Below are positions 19,601 through 26,938 of a stretch of DNA of 26,938 bases, one piece after another. The DNA lies in NCBI GenBank assembly GCA_026260175.1, contig JAKCWW010002311.1, positions 22,570-49,507 of the forward strand. Reading direction: 5' to 3'. The DNA is from Reticulitermes lucifugus. Its lineage: Eukaryota > Arthropoda > Insecta > Blattodea > Rhinotermitidae. Position numbers and translations under genes: made by a program. Under the pieces are notes generated by a model, which had not been told where the DNA came from, made no database searches, and saw only the letters and a list, made by a program, of their open reading frames with translations. Positions within the stretch are counted from its first letter, which is position 1. Each line of letters starts with the position of its first letter.

Positions 19601-20268
19601 TGATCTTGGGCAAGAATGAGGTTGAAAATGTAGCATCTATGGTTAAGAAAGAAACAACACATCTGATGTGCATGCCAGTATGACTTTTAGTGAAACTAAC
19701 TTGGTGTGGCTTGGTGTTGAGTGATGGTGTCACATGCTGGGTTTGCATCAGCCATGTGTGGCTCATACCAACCCATGAAATAAAACTGCCTGATGAAGAA
19801 GAGTTTGTCCACAATGACTGAACAGCATGTATGTGGCTAGGATGAGATTTGTAGTACACATTCAGAAAATTGTGCAGTGAAAATTGTGCAAATATCCATG
19901 AACAGATGAAACTAAGGCACAGAGAGAAATCATAATTTATTTCACCAAACCTTACAAATGATGCAATCCACATATGTTGATTTGTAAGAAAATTTAAATT
20001 GATGTATTATATATTACCTGCCTACTGCTAGCACTGTCTCTGGAAGAAAATTGAAAACTACAGGAGAAATGAGACAAGGTAAGCATAAAGAACCACCAGA
20101 CACTTCCACGTTTTGTTATTAGACCCATAGCAAAAATATGGAACTTTCTGCTCTGTCTTTTAGGTTGACCAGAAATTGGCCACACTTATATCTGAAGAAG
20201 GTTCACTGCAGACATCTTCCTATGAGAACAGAGGATTCCGCAAGTTTTACTTCAATCCTGGACTGTGA
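10565..20268 (+). CDS. Dronc: CARD initiator caspase (Dronc / caspase-9-like), seven coding exons
   Basis: Cysteine protease that starts apoptosis after recruitment by its CARD to an Apaf-1/Dark apoptosome in the cytosol (family knowledge). Exons 10565-10696, 11862-12055, 13546-13726, 14730-14903, 16613-16845, 18544-18772 and 20164-20268 join without a phase conflict to 415 residues (fly Dronc is about 450). CARD: residues 1 to about 90, with the signature RGPEAF. Large subunit: Arg178 (SPRGYFF), catalytic His255 (MSHG), catalytic Cys304 in QTCRGD. Linker: Asp323 in IQTD-S, comparable to the TQTE self-cleavage site of fly Dronc. Small subunit: [17 protein letters not shown] and the terminal FYFNPGL. 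Start: the only ATG after the acceptor, directly opening the CARD. Tandem repeats disturb two exon boundaries. The gene appears intact if the last exon 6 copy is used. Dronc rather than another CARD caspase is inferred. Confidence 0.92.
11792..11840. repeat. (TG)n(TA)n microsatellite near exon 2 acceptor
   Basis: A TG run passes into a TA run and stops 22 bp before the caspase exon 2. Length change here could affect the branch-point region. Confidence 0.9.
11862..12055 (+). CDS. Dronc: Caspase exon 2 (CARD, second half)
   Basis: Encodes residues 45-108 plus two bases of Gly109. [13 protein letters not shown] and RGPEAFQNL are the typical CARD second half. The acceptor AG ends at 11861; the donor GTACCG starts at 12056. 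The polypyrimidine region is short because a (TG)n(TA)n microsatellite ends about 20 bases upstream of the acceptor. Confidence 0.9.
12350..12606 (+). mobile_element. tRNA-derived SINE, family C, old copy
   Basis: GTATTCAGAAGGTGCC, TATCCTGACTGA, TTCCCTCAGTGCCAGCAAAT and the ending AATAAACCATAAAT follow the layout of a common arthropod tRNA-SINE and align with the copy at 16095-16350. The A-box region is CTGGCTCAGACTG. Caspase intron 2. Confidence 0.65.
12672..13098. mobile_element. hAT-type MITE with 8-bp target duplication
   Basis: The ends are TAGTGTTTTCCAACA and TGTTGGGAAACACTG, the inverted CAGTGTTTCCCAAC termini typical of hAT elements. Flanking 8-mers ATCTAAAA (12664-12671) and TTCTAAAA (13099-13106) match at 7 of 8. 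Length 427 bp, no coding capacity, with an (AAAT)n run at 12731-12748. It lies in caspase intron 2. Confidence 0.8.
13546..13726 (+). CDS. Dronc: Caspase exon 3 (CARD to protease linker)
   Basis: One base completes Gly109, then 60 residues (110-169) run [14 protein letters not shown] to CTSKGVQ. The acceptor TTTTTTATAG ends at 13545; the donor GTAAGT starts at 13727. This is the poorly conserved region between the CARD and the protease and shows no motif of its own; assignment rests on phase, splice sites and position. Confidence 0.85.
14139..14510 (+). mobile_element. LINE 3' fragment (reverse transcriptase C-terminus)
   Basis: Translation in shifting frames gives [13 protein letters not shown], then [20 protein letters not shown], then NLQVP and SAGNFLT, the standard C-terminal end of a widespread arthropod non-LTR element. 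At least one frameshift and a stop show it is dead. A G-rich tract interrupts it at 14327-14340. Caspase intron 3, sense orientation. Confidence 0.85.
14730..14903 (+). CDS. Dronc: Caspase exon 4 (start of large subunit, Arg178)
   Basis: 58 residues (170-227), phase 0 at both ends: [17 protein letters not shown] to [16 protein letters not shown] with Arg178 matches the first strand of the caspase fold, where the Arg lines the P1-Asp pocket. The acceptor TTTCTTTCAG ends at 14729. The donor reads TTAGAG|GTAGAT, and this junction is the start of a 41-bp tandem array that continues to 15205. Confidence 0.92.
14895..15205 (+). repeat. 41-bp minisatellite that includes the exon 4 splice donor
   Basis: Units start at about 14895, 14937, 14978, 15018, 15057, 15098, 15139 and 15180 (periods 39-42, mostly 41). 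Unit 1 holds the last nine coding bases of exon 4 plus the donor (GGATTAGAGGTAGAT); units 6 and 7 repeat those 15 bases exactly. Units 5-7 share AGTCACACCATTATCGA or close variants. The array grew from the exon-intron junction into the intron. Confidence 0.85.
15190..15800 (-). mobile_element. Mariner transposase remnant (DD34D type)
   Basis: On the minus strand, frames carry [14 protein letters not shown] (compare the mariner YSPDLAPxDFFLF block with its last catalytic Asp), then [12 protein letters not shown], then [13 protein letters not shown], the usual C-terminal order. Frameshifts and stops make it a fossil. A MITE interrupts it at 15419-15667. Caspase intron 4, antisense to the gene. 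Confidence 0.8.
15419..15667. mobile_element. MITE nested in the mariner remnant
   Basis: Perfect 16-bp inverted ends, AACCTTTAAATGACCT (15419-15434) and its complement (15650-15665). Mariner coding similarity stops at one end and resumes at the other, so this is an insertion. The right flank is TTAA (15664-15667) and the left TGAA, which suits a piggyBac-type TTAA site with one change. No coding capacity. Confidence 0.75.
16095..16350 (+). mobile_element. tRNA-derived SINE, family C, second copy
   Basis: TGTCTTGTATTCAGAAGGTG, GACTGAGGTTTTTGTGG, TTCCTCAGACTCTACAGACA and AATAAACCATAAAT align with 12350-12606. Caspase intron 4, sense orientation. Confidence 0.65.
16371..16532. mobile_element. 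Short TIR element (CTCATAAGA termini)
   Basis: The left end TACTGTATTTTCCACCTCAT and the complement of the right end (TATTACATCTCCTGCCTCAT) match at roughly 20 of 28 positions, both continuing AAGA. An internal CATCCCCCCCACAAAATG resembles MITEs with CATAAGACGCACC ends. It ends 80 bp before exon 5. Confidence 0.6.
16613..16845 (+). CDS. Dronc: Caspase exon 5 (catalytic His255 and Cys304)
   Basis: 77 residues (228-304) plus two bases of Arg305. It carries [10 protein letters not shown] with His255 and KIFFFQTC with Cys304, both members of the catalytic dyad. The acceptor CTCCACAG ends at 16612; the donor AG|GTGTGA starts at 16846. The frame stays open about 100 bp upstream into the intron, but that stretch is not caspase-like. 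It requires a following exon that starts with A-GGT-GA to rebuild QTCRGD, and four such acceptors exist downstream. Confidence 0.93.
17157..17718. mobile_element. 562-bp non-autonomous TIR transposon
   Basis: The left end CAGGGTGGTTTATGAGTTGT and the complement of the right end (CAGAGTGATTCATGTGTTAT) stay related over 45 bp with about 36 matches, including a shared ACTGTAGGAGAT. The interior has no coding frame. A clear target duplication is not visible (TATA/CATA flanks). Caspase intron 5. Confidence 0.7.
17930..18186 (-). mobile_element. tRNA-derived SINE, family B
   Basis: On the minus strand an A-box-like TGGATAGTTGG and a B-box-like GGATTGAATCC lie unusually close, suggesting a small deletion, followed by GGCCCTGGGGCCCATCC and a tail ending TACCTTTACCTCTC. 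The conceptual translation ([20 protein letters not shown]) is a frequent false protein in arthropod annotations. It abuts the first copy of the exon 6 array. Confidence 0.75.
18187..18543 (+). repeat. Tandem array of three partial exon 6 copies
   Basis: Three units precede the real exon 6, each a polypyrimidine-TTTNCAG acceptor followed by about 95 bp of exon 6 sequence: exon starts at 18190 (A), 18305 (B) and 18423 (C), then the real one at 18544 (D). Periods are 115, 118 and 121 bp. Copy B keeps frame over all 33 comparable codons; C has a one-base deletion; A has deletions of about 2 and 4 bases. None has the second half of the exon or a consensus donor. Copy A's upstream intron part is replaced by a SINE. 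Confidence 0.9.
18544..18772 (+). CDS. Dronc: Caspase exon 6 (linker and small subunit)
   Basis: One base completes Arg305, then 76 residues (306-381). [13 protein letters not shown] ends the large subunit; IQTD323-SSSS is the likely inter-subunit cleavage site; [11 protein letters not shown] and [12 protein letters not shown] build the small-subunit part of the substrate pocket (Arg350 in SNRD, Trp357). The usual SWRN motif reads SNRD here. The acceptor ends at 18543 and the donor GTAAGT starts at 18773. This copy is preferred because only it continues to a donor and the small subunit. Confidence 0.9.
18773..20163 (+). other. Caspase intron 6
   Basis: 1391 bp, CpG-poor. It holds a 172-codon open frame on the minus strand (19455-19973) without recognisable domain or codon bias; I see no other element. 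Confidence 0.6.
20164..20268 (+). CDS. Dronc: Caspase exon 7 (C-terminus and stop)
   Basis: 34 residues (382-415) and TGA at 20266-20268. [13 protein letters not shown] and the terminal [10 protein letters not shown] match the last helix and strand of caspases, which end in (Y/F)FNPG or FPPG. The acceptor CTCTGTCTTTTAG ends at 20163. The 3'UTR follows; its end cannot be fixed. Confidence 0.9.
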   Translation, partial: VDQKLATLISEEGSLQTSSYENRGFRKFYFNPGL

Positions 20269-20744
20269 TGCTCTGACTGGCTATGCTGATCATCCCAGAA
20301 CTTAAGCAAATCTGGCTAAACAAGATGTTTAGCACAGAAAATAATTTATCTCCATGTTATCTTCTGCATCCTATTTCTGCACCTGATCTGACACCCTTTC
20401 GTGTCCTTTTGCCAGAAAGCATTCACCATCATAATTTTCCATGCAAGTCACCAGTGAGAAGCAAATTTGACATCATGGTATTATTGCATACTGGTTATTA
20501 TATCTTTGCCCTCTGTGTTCTGTGACATGTCATCTACAGAATGTCCATTTTCTGGTGTTGAGGATGACAACTGTCGTGTGCTTTGTCACATAGGAAGCTT
20601 ACACCTGCTGAGTTTATTTTTCCGCTGCAGTTCAACTTACCTTTTGTTGTAGAAGAGTCTTAAAATGCTGACGTCCAGCTTCTAAACAGACCTCAAACCT
20701 TCTGAAAATTTGCTCAACACATGACAGTGCATTTGTATTGAAAT

Positions 20745-21505
20745 AGTAGTAATTTCTCTTCACATATTATCTTTCATTTCTTGCAGATAATGTGGATTAT
20801 TCACATAAACTCTGTACCTTTCAGTATCGGATCTGGAGGTCTACGAGTTGAGGCAACAATCTGTGATTTATCAACCATTCATTAAATAACTCCTCTGGGA
20901 GCAGTCGTTGAGAAGTTTGCTGTGTGGACCATGGCACTGTCCTACGTGAAGTAACTTCAGATTTCTTTTCTTCTGTAAACTTTCCAAAGAATGGTGTCAG
21001 AAAAAACTGAACATAATGGTTTGAATTTATTATTGCTTTGGAAGTCACAGGCCCTATGATTGTGTGTGCACTCACTGCCTTCTCTCTCTCTCTCTTTTTG
21101 AGAAGGGCCCCGCAGCAGAAGCTACGGGCACACCGCAGCCGTAAGGCTTATTGTGCAACCCTTGTGATGAAGATGAAGAGAAAGATCAGTTTCTTTATTT
21201 TTCCAATTAATGGAGGAGCACCGGTGGAATGAAATTGACAGGGGAAAACCGAAGTACTCGGGTAAAAAACTTGTCCCAGTGCCACTTTGTCCACCACAAA
21301 TGCCACATGGACTGACCCGGAGTCGAACCTGGGCCTCCACAGTGGGAGGCCGGCGACCGACCGCCTGAGCCATGGCACGGCCCACTGCACTCTTAGATTG
21401 TGACATTAAGGTCATGAAAGTAAAATGTTGAAGTGCATGGGGATTTTTGGAGCATCAGTATGTGTTATTCTGGCTGTTTACATTCATATTTACTGTTAAC
21501 AGTGC
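20745..21505 (-). mobile_element. Mariner-superfamily transposase remnant split by a SINE
   Basis: Reading on the minus strand: NVNSQNNTY and NPHALQHF (about 21505-21430), then the SINE, then AVSAHTIIGP, NSNHYVQFFLTPFF, FTEE (about 21075-20970), and a frameshifted VYVNNPHYLQEMKDN near 20780. This is the block order of a Tc1/mariner-like transposase. The catalytic SPDLxPCDF region is corrupted to LPQLVDLQIRY. Confidence 0.75.
21079..21382 (-). mobile_element. tRNA-derived SINE, family A, full length, with target duplication
   Basis: On the minus strand: GGCCGTGCCATGGCTCAGG (A box TGGCTCAGGCGG), B box GGTTCGACTCC, body GGCACTGGGACAAG, then a terminal (GA)n tail at 21079-21098. CACTGC at 21073-21078 and 21383-21388 is the target-site duplication. 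CpGs are well kept, so it is younger than the copy at 1564-1717. Confidence 0.9.
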
Positions 21506-21724
21506 CTGAACTGAAAAAACACAAGTTCCAGATCAAGCAATCTGTTGGCTGCCGGTTCGTAAAACCACCTGCAGTACCAGCTTTTTGCTTCCAGTCTAGG
21601 GAAAAGAGTTGTTGTACAGCTATAATTTTATATGTATATAGTTCTGAAAAGTTTTGTTGCCATGTCAGCTGAGGATTTTGACACCCCACTTAAAACGGCC
21701 ATCAGGTGAAAAGCCTTACTGTCC

Positions 21725-21768
21725 CTTATTTCTGTCCCCCTCCCCTTTTTTGGGGGGGGGGGAGGGGG
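21725..21768. repeat. C-rich then G-rich low-complexity tract
   Basis: CCCCCTCCCCTTTTTTGG is followed by long G runs (21749-21768), able to pair as a hairpin. No element boundary seen. Confidence 0.8.
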
Positions 21769-21899
21769 GTCCAGCACTGGACTTGTCACATGAAATTTTC
21801 CCACTATTCTGTGTATTGTTTGTTTACTTAGCAGTGTGGATGCAGGATAATTTTTACAGATCTTTTGGTGACGTTTTTACATGACATTTTATAAAAGTT

Positions 21900-23290
21900 T
21901 GCAGATGAACACTCTTGTTCAACAGAATGTGTTCCTCACATGTACTGCCCTGACTCCTAACACTTGACTGAGCACCCATCTCCCATTCAACTGCTCATGA
22001 GATGAGGATCATCTTGTGTGACTTGCCTGTGAACACTGATATATATTTCTCTCTACTCTCAGGGCACAGAAGTTAGAGGACTGTGTTGTTCGTGTGCAAT
22101 AACAGATGACAGGAGTTTATATGTTCCCTGTTATTTCTAAATGTTGTGTGGCCATGATTTTACAGCACTGTAGCTGGCAGGAATGTGGTTGGAAATAAGA
22201 AGGGTGAGAAATGGATAAATTTATAGAACTAAAGCAGTTTGAGATGATTTCTTCCCTGCATAACAATATTTTCTCACGTATGCTGTAGCTGGCTGCCTCG
22301 TTTCCTAATAAAATATACAGTATAAAAATTATTTGTTATGAGGCCTGTACAGAACTTATTTTTAGATGAACAGGTAAGCATAAATGATGCAGGAACAATT
22401 AAATACTTTCTGAGAAGAAGGTTGCCACCAGCAAAGTGTTTTCTGAGAAAAGTGTAGGAAGCTATTAATGCTGAACTTTTCTTTAGTATCTACTTACAAA
22501 CATTATAATCACTGCTTACATCAGTGGGCTTGTATGTTCATTTTTAACTCATTTCTGTAATAACCTTGCACCAGTACGTGTTTTGACACTTAATTGAACA
22601 CTACATTTTTGTGAAAATTACATGGGAAACACCTGTTCTCATGGTTATATGCTTGTTCAACTTCCATCGCTTGGCACTGAGTTTGTGGTAATATTTTTGC
22701 CCCCTCTTTGAAATATCAGTATTATCAGTCTTTCAAAGCTTTCCACGTAAGGTCAGCCCACTGATTGTTGCATATCTTCCTTTTCTGCCTTGTTTTTACA
22801 TTTTTAATGCTACTAGATGTAAATGCCCCACCACTCCTCTCCATTGTCAGTGCTGTTACAGTCGCATTGCATACTGGCATCATTGCTTCCAAAGGTAGAC
22901 AGTGACATGGAGAAAAGACTGATGGATGTAGTGTCATAAGGAGATCCATGGGTCAAGTCTCATTGTGTGGCTTGTTTGATGTTAACTGAGCTTGCTTAAA
23001 TGTGGTGTACAACCTTGTTCTGGGCAGGTATTTTGTTAATCAATATCACAATGAAATTCCAGATCATGACAATTATAATTTTTTATGTATTTAATTTATA
23101 TGAGAGAGTTTATTGTGAGATATTATGCAAAATGATTGCTGATTTATATCAATGAAATATGTGACCTTATACATAAATTTTTTGTCCATAGAATCAGCAT
23201 TCAGTTCTCAGTAGCATAAAGATGTGTTTCCTAAATGGTGGTGTGTAGAACTGGATGTGGGATTCCGTAGGGCTGTTTAATTTTAATGTA
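21900..23290. other. No recognised gene
   Basis: CpG-poor AT-rich sequence, probably 3' flank of the caspase gene. An AATAAA lies at 22307-22312, a possible poly(A) signal but 2 kb past the stop codon. Short open frames show no family resemblance. Confidence 0.5.
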
Positions 23291-23333
23291 GAAATAAATA
23301 AATAAATAATAATAATAATAATAATAATAATAA
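23291..23333. repeat. (AAAT)n(AAT)n microsatellite
   Basis: A short tetranucleotide run passes into AAT trinucleotide repeats just before the LINE fragment. It may be the tail of an element to its left. Confidence 0.9.
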
Positions 23334-23349
23334 CCTTTTTCTGTTACTG

Positions 23350-23996
23350 ATTGTCTATTATTTTTATACTACACCATAGTTAGGTCTAAGTTAGAATATG
23401 CCTCACCTGTCTGGAATAACATTATGACTACCGATGCCTATAAGCAGGAACACATCCAGCACAAGTTTGTATCTCTATGCTTCAGTAACTTTTTTCCTCG
23501 TATTCCATATAATTATACTTATGCATTTGAGCAAAAGTTATGTACTTTACAGATTACAAGACATTGCCTTGATGCTCTTGTCTTTATTCATGCTTTTTTA
23601 GGATAAAAATTTTGTCCTCCCTTAATTGATAATATTAGTCTCAGAGTTCCATCTCGTCATGTTAGAAACTTAGCTTTGTTTTCTGTAGCACAAAAAAATT
23701 GCCCTTCTGCTAGAGTTGCAACAGCTGCAAATTTGGTGTGCAATTATACACATATTTTTAGTAAGCAAATTAGAACTCTGAAAAAACTTTTATGCTAGCT
23801 GTATTTTTAATTTCAGTTATGGTGATAATGATTTAGCTAATGTGATTAAATTTAAATCATAAATCCAGTTTTTTTGTTAATTGTTCTGTTTGTGTAATTT
23901 GTGTTTTAATTATTTCGTGCTAGTTTTGTACTTTGCCTATGCATTGTTAAGCTAGCACTCTAATAAATTATTATTATTATTATTATTATTATTAAC
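23350..23996 (+). mobile_element. LINE 3' end with (ATT)n tail
   Basis: Translation gives LYYTIVRSKLEYASPVWNN, then a FFPRIPYNYTYAFE block and RHCLDALVFIHAF; further on, LRVPSRHVRN-like and CPSARVATAANLVCN blocks appear in other frames. This is the C-terminus of a jockey/CR1-type non-LTR reverse transcriptase, followed by an AT-rich 3'UTR and an ATT repeat tail (23961-23994). Frameshifts and stops show it is inactive. Confidence 0.8.
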
Positions 23997-25860
23997 ATAA
24001 TCAACTTTAACTAAAATAATTATCATTTCTATTTGGCAATGAGTCATTTGTTTATGTATTTCTGTATTGTTGCAATGCTAGAATAAATACAATAATTACA
24101 TTTTAAAAATGAGTTTTCTGTTTGTTGTGACACTGTATATTAGTTTAAGGTTTATTTTCCATGTATGTGACATGTGAATTTTATTTCTGAATCAAGTAAT
24201 TTGTTAATCTCATGCCCTTGTTCAACATTTATTTACTTTTATCTTTGTGGTCTGTTTTTTTAGCTTCATATATATAAGAATTTTGTTAGTTCTACAAAAA
24301 TGTTTCAGATCCTAAAGGGTTCCATGGTCAGACTAAAATGAGATACATTGGCATAAAGGATGCAGAGATGACGTGCCTACGTTGTTTTTACATGAAACAT
24401 GATGTTTTGTCTTATTGATTCATAAGTAATTCCAGATGTGTGAACATAACGCACTGCACAAGAAAAACCATCATAATTTACTGCCTAGAATTTCTTTGGA
24501 GACCCAAAATATAGTTCTCAGGGTTGTGAAAAACCAGTACTTCTAGCACCTTCAATGGAAATGTAATACAAAAGATCATTAATGCCATAGTGTATATCTT
24601 ACCTGCTTAAATTTTCGTTGTAACAGTGTTATTTTTGATTATGGGATGCTAGGTGTGTTTTCTCAGTTATCTTGATCCATGTCAAATTAATATAACCAGA
24701 CACTCACTTCCTTAGTTACTAAATGTCTTTTAATGCATGTCGGTATGCATAAGACTGCACCCTCTTCTAGACACATTGCCCTTGCATGCACTGACTTGAT
24801 CATTTTCAGATTTCTGTACACATCACACAATGAAATTCCATTGGCAAGTGCAAGGTCAAATTCTCCAGAACATTCAGAAATACTTGCTGTGTGGTTTTTT
24901 GAACTTGATTTATCCTTGCATTTCTACCAATAAGGAACCTCTGAACCAGACCAATTTTCTTTCTGTTACTGTCCTCCAAGCTCTCTTAATGTATCAAACC
25001 CAAAACTTTTCTTTTTTTCCACACATCCTTCGATGAACTTACGTTCCTTTTTATTTTCCTCTGTTTTTCATCCCAGAAGGGTTCTGTTTACTCAATCACT
25101 CCTGTACAGTAGTTCCAGGAGTGTCGTCACTTTGTAGTTATATATGCATACTTTAAAATGATACACTCTATAACTACAGGGCCAATGTCTTCATTCTCCT
25201 ATTGTCCACATTTTGTGTGTTTAAAGTGAAATCTGTTAGTATACAAATACAGTTGATTGTTTAAAACAGTATTAAAATTAACTAAATCCTGAGGGTATTT
25301 TTGTACAGAAATACCATTTTCTGATATCTTCGTTGAGTAGTTTCAGCATCGTCTGTGATCTTTCCACACCTGACAGCTATGTGAGTGATACAATCAGTGT
25401 AACACACACCACAGTCCTTCATGCAAGTTAGTAGCTGAAAGCCCATAGGGTCTTGAACTTCAGCTCTTATATGTAACCAATAGCTGTAGCTCTACAGGGG
25501 CTTATACTGAGGAATAGGATTGTATGTTGAGGTATGATGCAAAAGTATTTCAATTGATGTATGTCCATGTGGGAAATATTAATTTATGCAGGAAAAACAA
25601 CTGCCTTTAACTTTAACATCAGTTGTTACTTTCACACAATTTTCTGCAGGTGGTGCAGTTTGGTGTGTATTTTCTTCCAAACGTAGCCCAAAATGCACAA
25701 AAATTGAGTTATGGTGTTCTTCCTTGTACAGTGTAATGTGTGAATATTTAATGATTTTGTATGAATATAATGTCCAGTTTTTATAATTCAGAATAAATGA
25801 CAATTTGCTTTACATTTGCAGTTTTCTGTGAACATTTTCACTGTCCTATATTGTCCCGGA
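23997..25860. other. No recognised gene
   Basis: CpG-poor AT-rich sequence with short, unconvincing open frames on both strands and AATAAA motifs near 24082 and 25792. I see no exon, RNA gene or intact element. Confidence 0.5.
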
Positions 25861-25867
25861 AGACTGA

Positions 25868-26320
25868 AAATTTGCGCTGAACTTGAGGCTTTTATGTGAT
25901 CCATATTTATTGTCTTCAGAGTATCCAAGAAGACTACAATGGATTAGAAGCATTAGTTTAATGATGAGTGAAATTATGCCTCCACTGCCTCTGTATGCCT
26001 TCATGGCATGTTTAAAACTTTGCCTTTTGTATTGACAGTTTACATGAAACTTGAGGTTTGTATGGGCTCTTTATTTATTGGTCTTCAGGGTATCCTGATA
26101 CACTGCAGTGGACAATTTACATTAGACTTGTGTATAAGGGGCCTTTATAGTATATCAGTGGACACTTTACATGAGACTAAGGTGTTTGTGTGCTGTCTAC
26201 ATAATGTCTTCAGGTTATCCTTGAGACACTGAACTGTCTATACTGAACTTTTGGTGTTTATGGGATCTGTATTCATTTTTCAAGTGTATGCCAGAAAATC
26301 CTGTGGGCAGTTTATATTTT
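25868..26320 (+). repeat. Degenerate tandem repeat
   Basis: Variants of TTGAGGTTTGTATGGGCTC, GTCTTCAGGGTATCC and GTGGACANTTTACAT recur: the GTCTTCAG-GNTATCC block begins at 25912, 26081 and about 26206, and the AACTTGAGG block near 25880, 26049, 26174 and 26246. Units look about 65-170 bp long and are strongly diverged. Confidence 0.5.
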
Positions 26321-26394
26321 TATTAATGTTCATTATGCTGAAATCCTTAACTTCCATCTGTTGCAGAGATTAATGATGTGTGGAGTTTTATCTT

Positions 26395-26630
26395 TACCGT
26401 GCGAAGTTCCAAGTATTTCCGCGAATGTCACACAGATAACGCCACGAGTTGCCACATGAAGTGATGGCAAAGTCCGCAGAACGGCTGCTACTCGATTCCG
26501 CCGTAAGAATAATACAATTGCAAACAGAACGGTGTTACGGAAACCGAAGTCGCCATAAACAAGAGTGTAGTTTACATGCGTCCACGAAAATGTATGGCAT
26601 CAACGTTATGTTGAGAGGTTTCTTTTCATT
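26395..26630. promoter_or_regulatory. CpG-rich patch, possible start of the next gene
   Basis: About 17 CpGs in roughly 230 bp after 6 kb of CpG-poor sequence. A 60-codon plus-strand open frame here (ATG codons at 26455 and 26464) has no recognised similarity. It may be a 5'UTR or promoter of a gene to the right, or simply a young, still unmethylated insert. Confidence 0.35.
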
Positions 26631-26815
26631 TGCATTAACTCAGGTTTGAGTTCACTGACAATTTACAGCACCAACATTTGTGCTCGTAGGGTTCATTTCA
26701 GTTGTACATACTGATGAAAGTTGAGTTCAGTAGATTTTATTTATTTACGTTAACTCAAGGTGAAAATAGAGGTATAGCTGGAATTTTAAATGTTATAAAG
26801 GTGCGCTTAGTCTTT

Positions 26816-26938
26816 GTTATTATTATTATTATTATTATCCTCACCTGGAAATTGAAAGAGGAAGCACTAGATTGTACTCATTGGAGAACTCGCTTTGGAA
26901 GAGGCTACGGACCTGTCGTAAGACAGACTACAGAATGA
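26816..26938 (+). mobile_element. (TTA)n repeat and LINE-like fragment at window edge
   Basis: A TTA microsatellite (26816-26839) is followed by a frame reading LKEEALDCTHWRTRFGRGYG and PVVRQTTE, ending in TGA at the last base. I associate this phrase with repeat-derived translations in arthropod genomes; the element family is not certain. Confidence 0.45.

Noticed and set aside
19455-19973. 172-codon minus-strand open frame in caspase intron 6
   Set aside because: The longest open frame here, but its composition is Ser/His/Phe-rich with no domain, and the region has no other coding sign. A chance frame or unrecognised repeat is more likely.
21122-21415. Minus-strand open frames over the SINE at 21079-21382
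   Set aside because: They translate the tRNA-derived head and body of the SINE.
22725-22949. 74-codon minus-strand open frame
   Set aside because: No splice sites in phase with either gene and no recognisable family.

Overview
This is eukaryotic, almost certainly insect, nuclear DNA: short exons with GT/AG introns, long AT-rich introns crowded with SINEs, LINE fragments, MITEs and mariner remnants, and strong CpG depletion over gene bodies. The repeat families (a tRNA-SINE ending in a GA tail, LINE 3' ends whose conceptual translations I associate with cockroach and termite genomes) suggest a polyneopteran, perhaps Blattodea. That placement rests on recall and was not computed.

Two genes are arranged head to head. 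On the minus strand, exons at 5741-6023, 3186-3347 and 271-500 encode the first 225 residues of viperin (RSAD2), the antiviral radical-SAM enzyme; its 3' exons lie beyond base 1. On the plus strand, seven coding exons between 10565 and 20268 join in phase to a complete 415-residue CARD-containing initiator caspase of the Dronc/caspase-9 type, with catalytic His255, Cys304 (QTCRG) and C-terminal FNPG. The roughly 4.5 kb between the two start codons contains a plausible viperin core promoter, a cluster of paired GATA sites and two SINEs, and lies in a CpG-rich block (about 4650-9450).

The most unusual structures are inside the caspase gene. The splice donor of exon 4 is the first unit of a 41-bp minisatellite (about 7.5 units, 14895-15205) that repeats the donor, twice exactly. 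The acceptor and 5' part of exon 6 occur four times in tandem (period 115-121 bp, 18187-18543 plus the real exon); only the last copy runs on into the small-subunit sequence. Use of any upstream acceptor would give a caspase that keeps the active-site Cys but lacks the small subunit. These two arrays bracket exon 5, which carries both catalytic residues.

The rest is mobile-element sediment: at least four copies of one tRNA-SINE family, two each of two others, a hAT MITE with its 8-bp duplication, a 562-bp TIR element, a MITE nested in a mariner remnant, a SINE nested in a second mariner-like transposase with a readable target duplication, and LINE 3' fragments. From 20269 to the right end there is no recognisable host gene; a CpG-rich patch at 26395-26630 may be the start of the next one.
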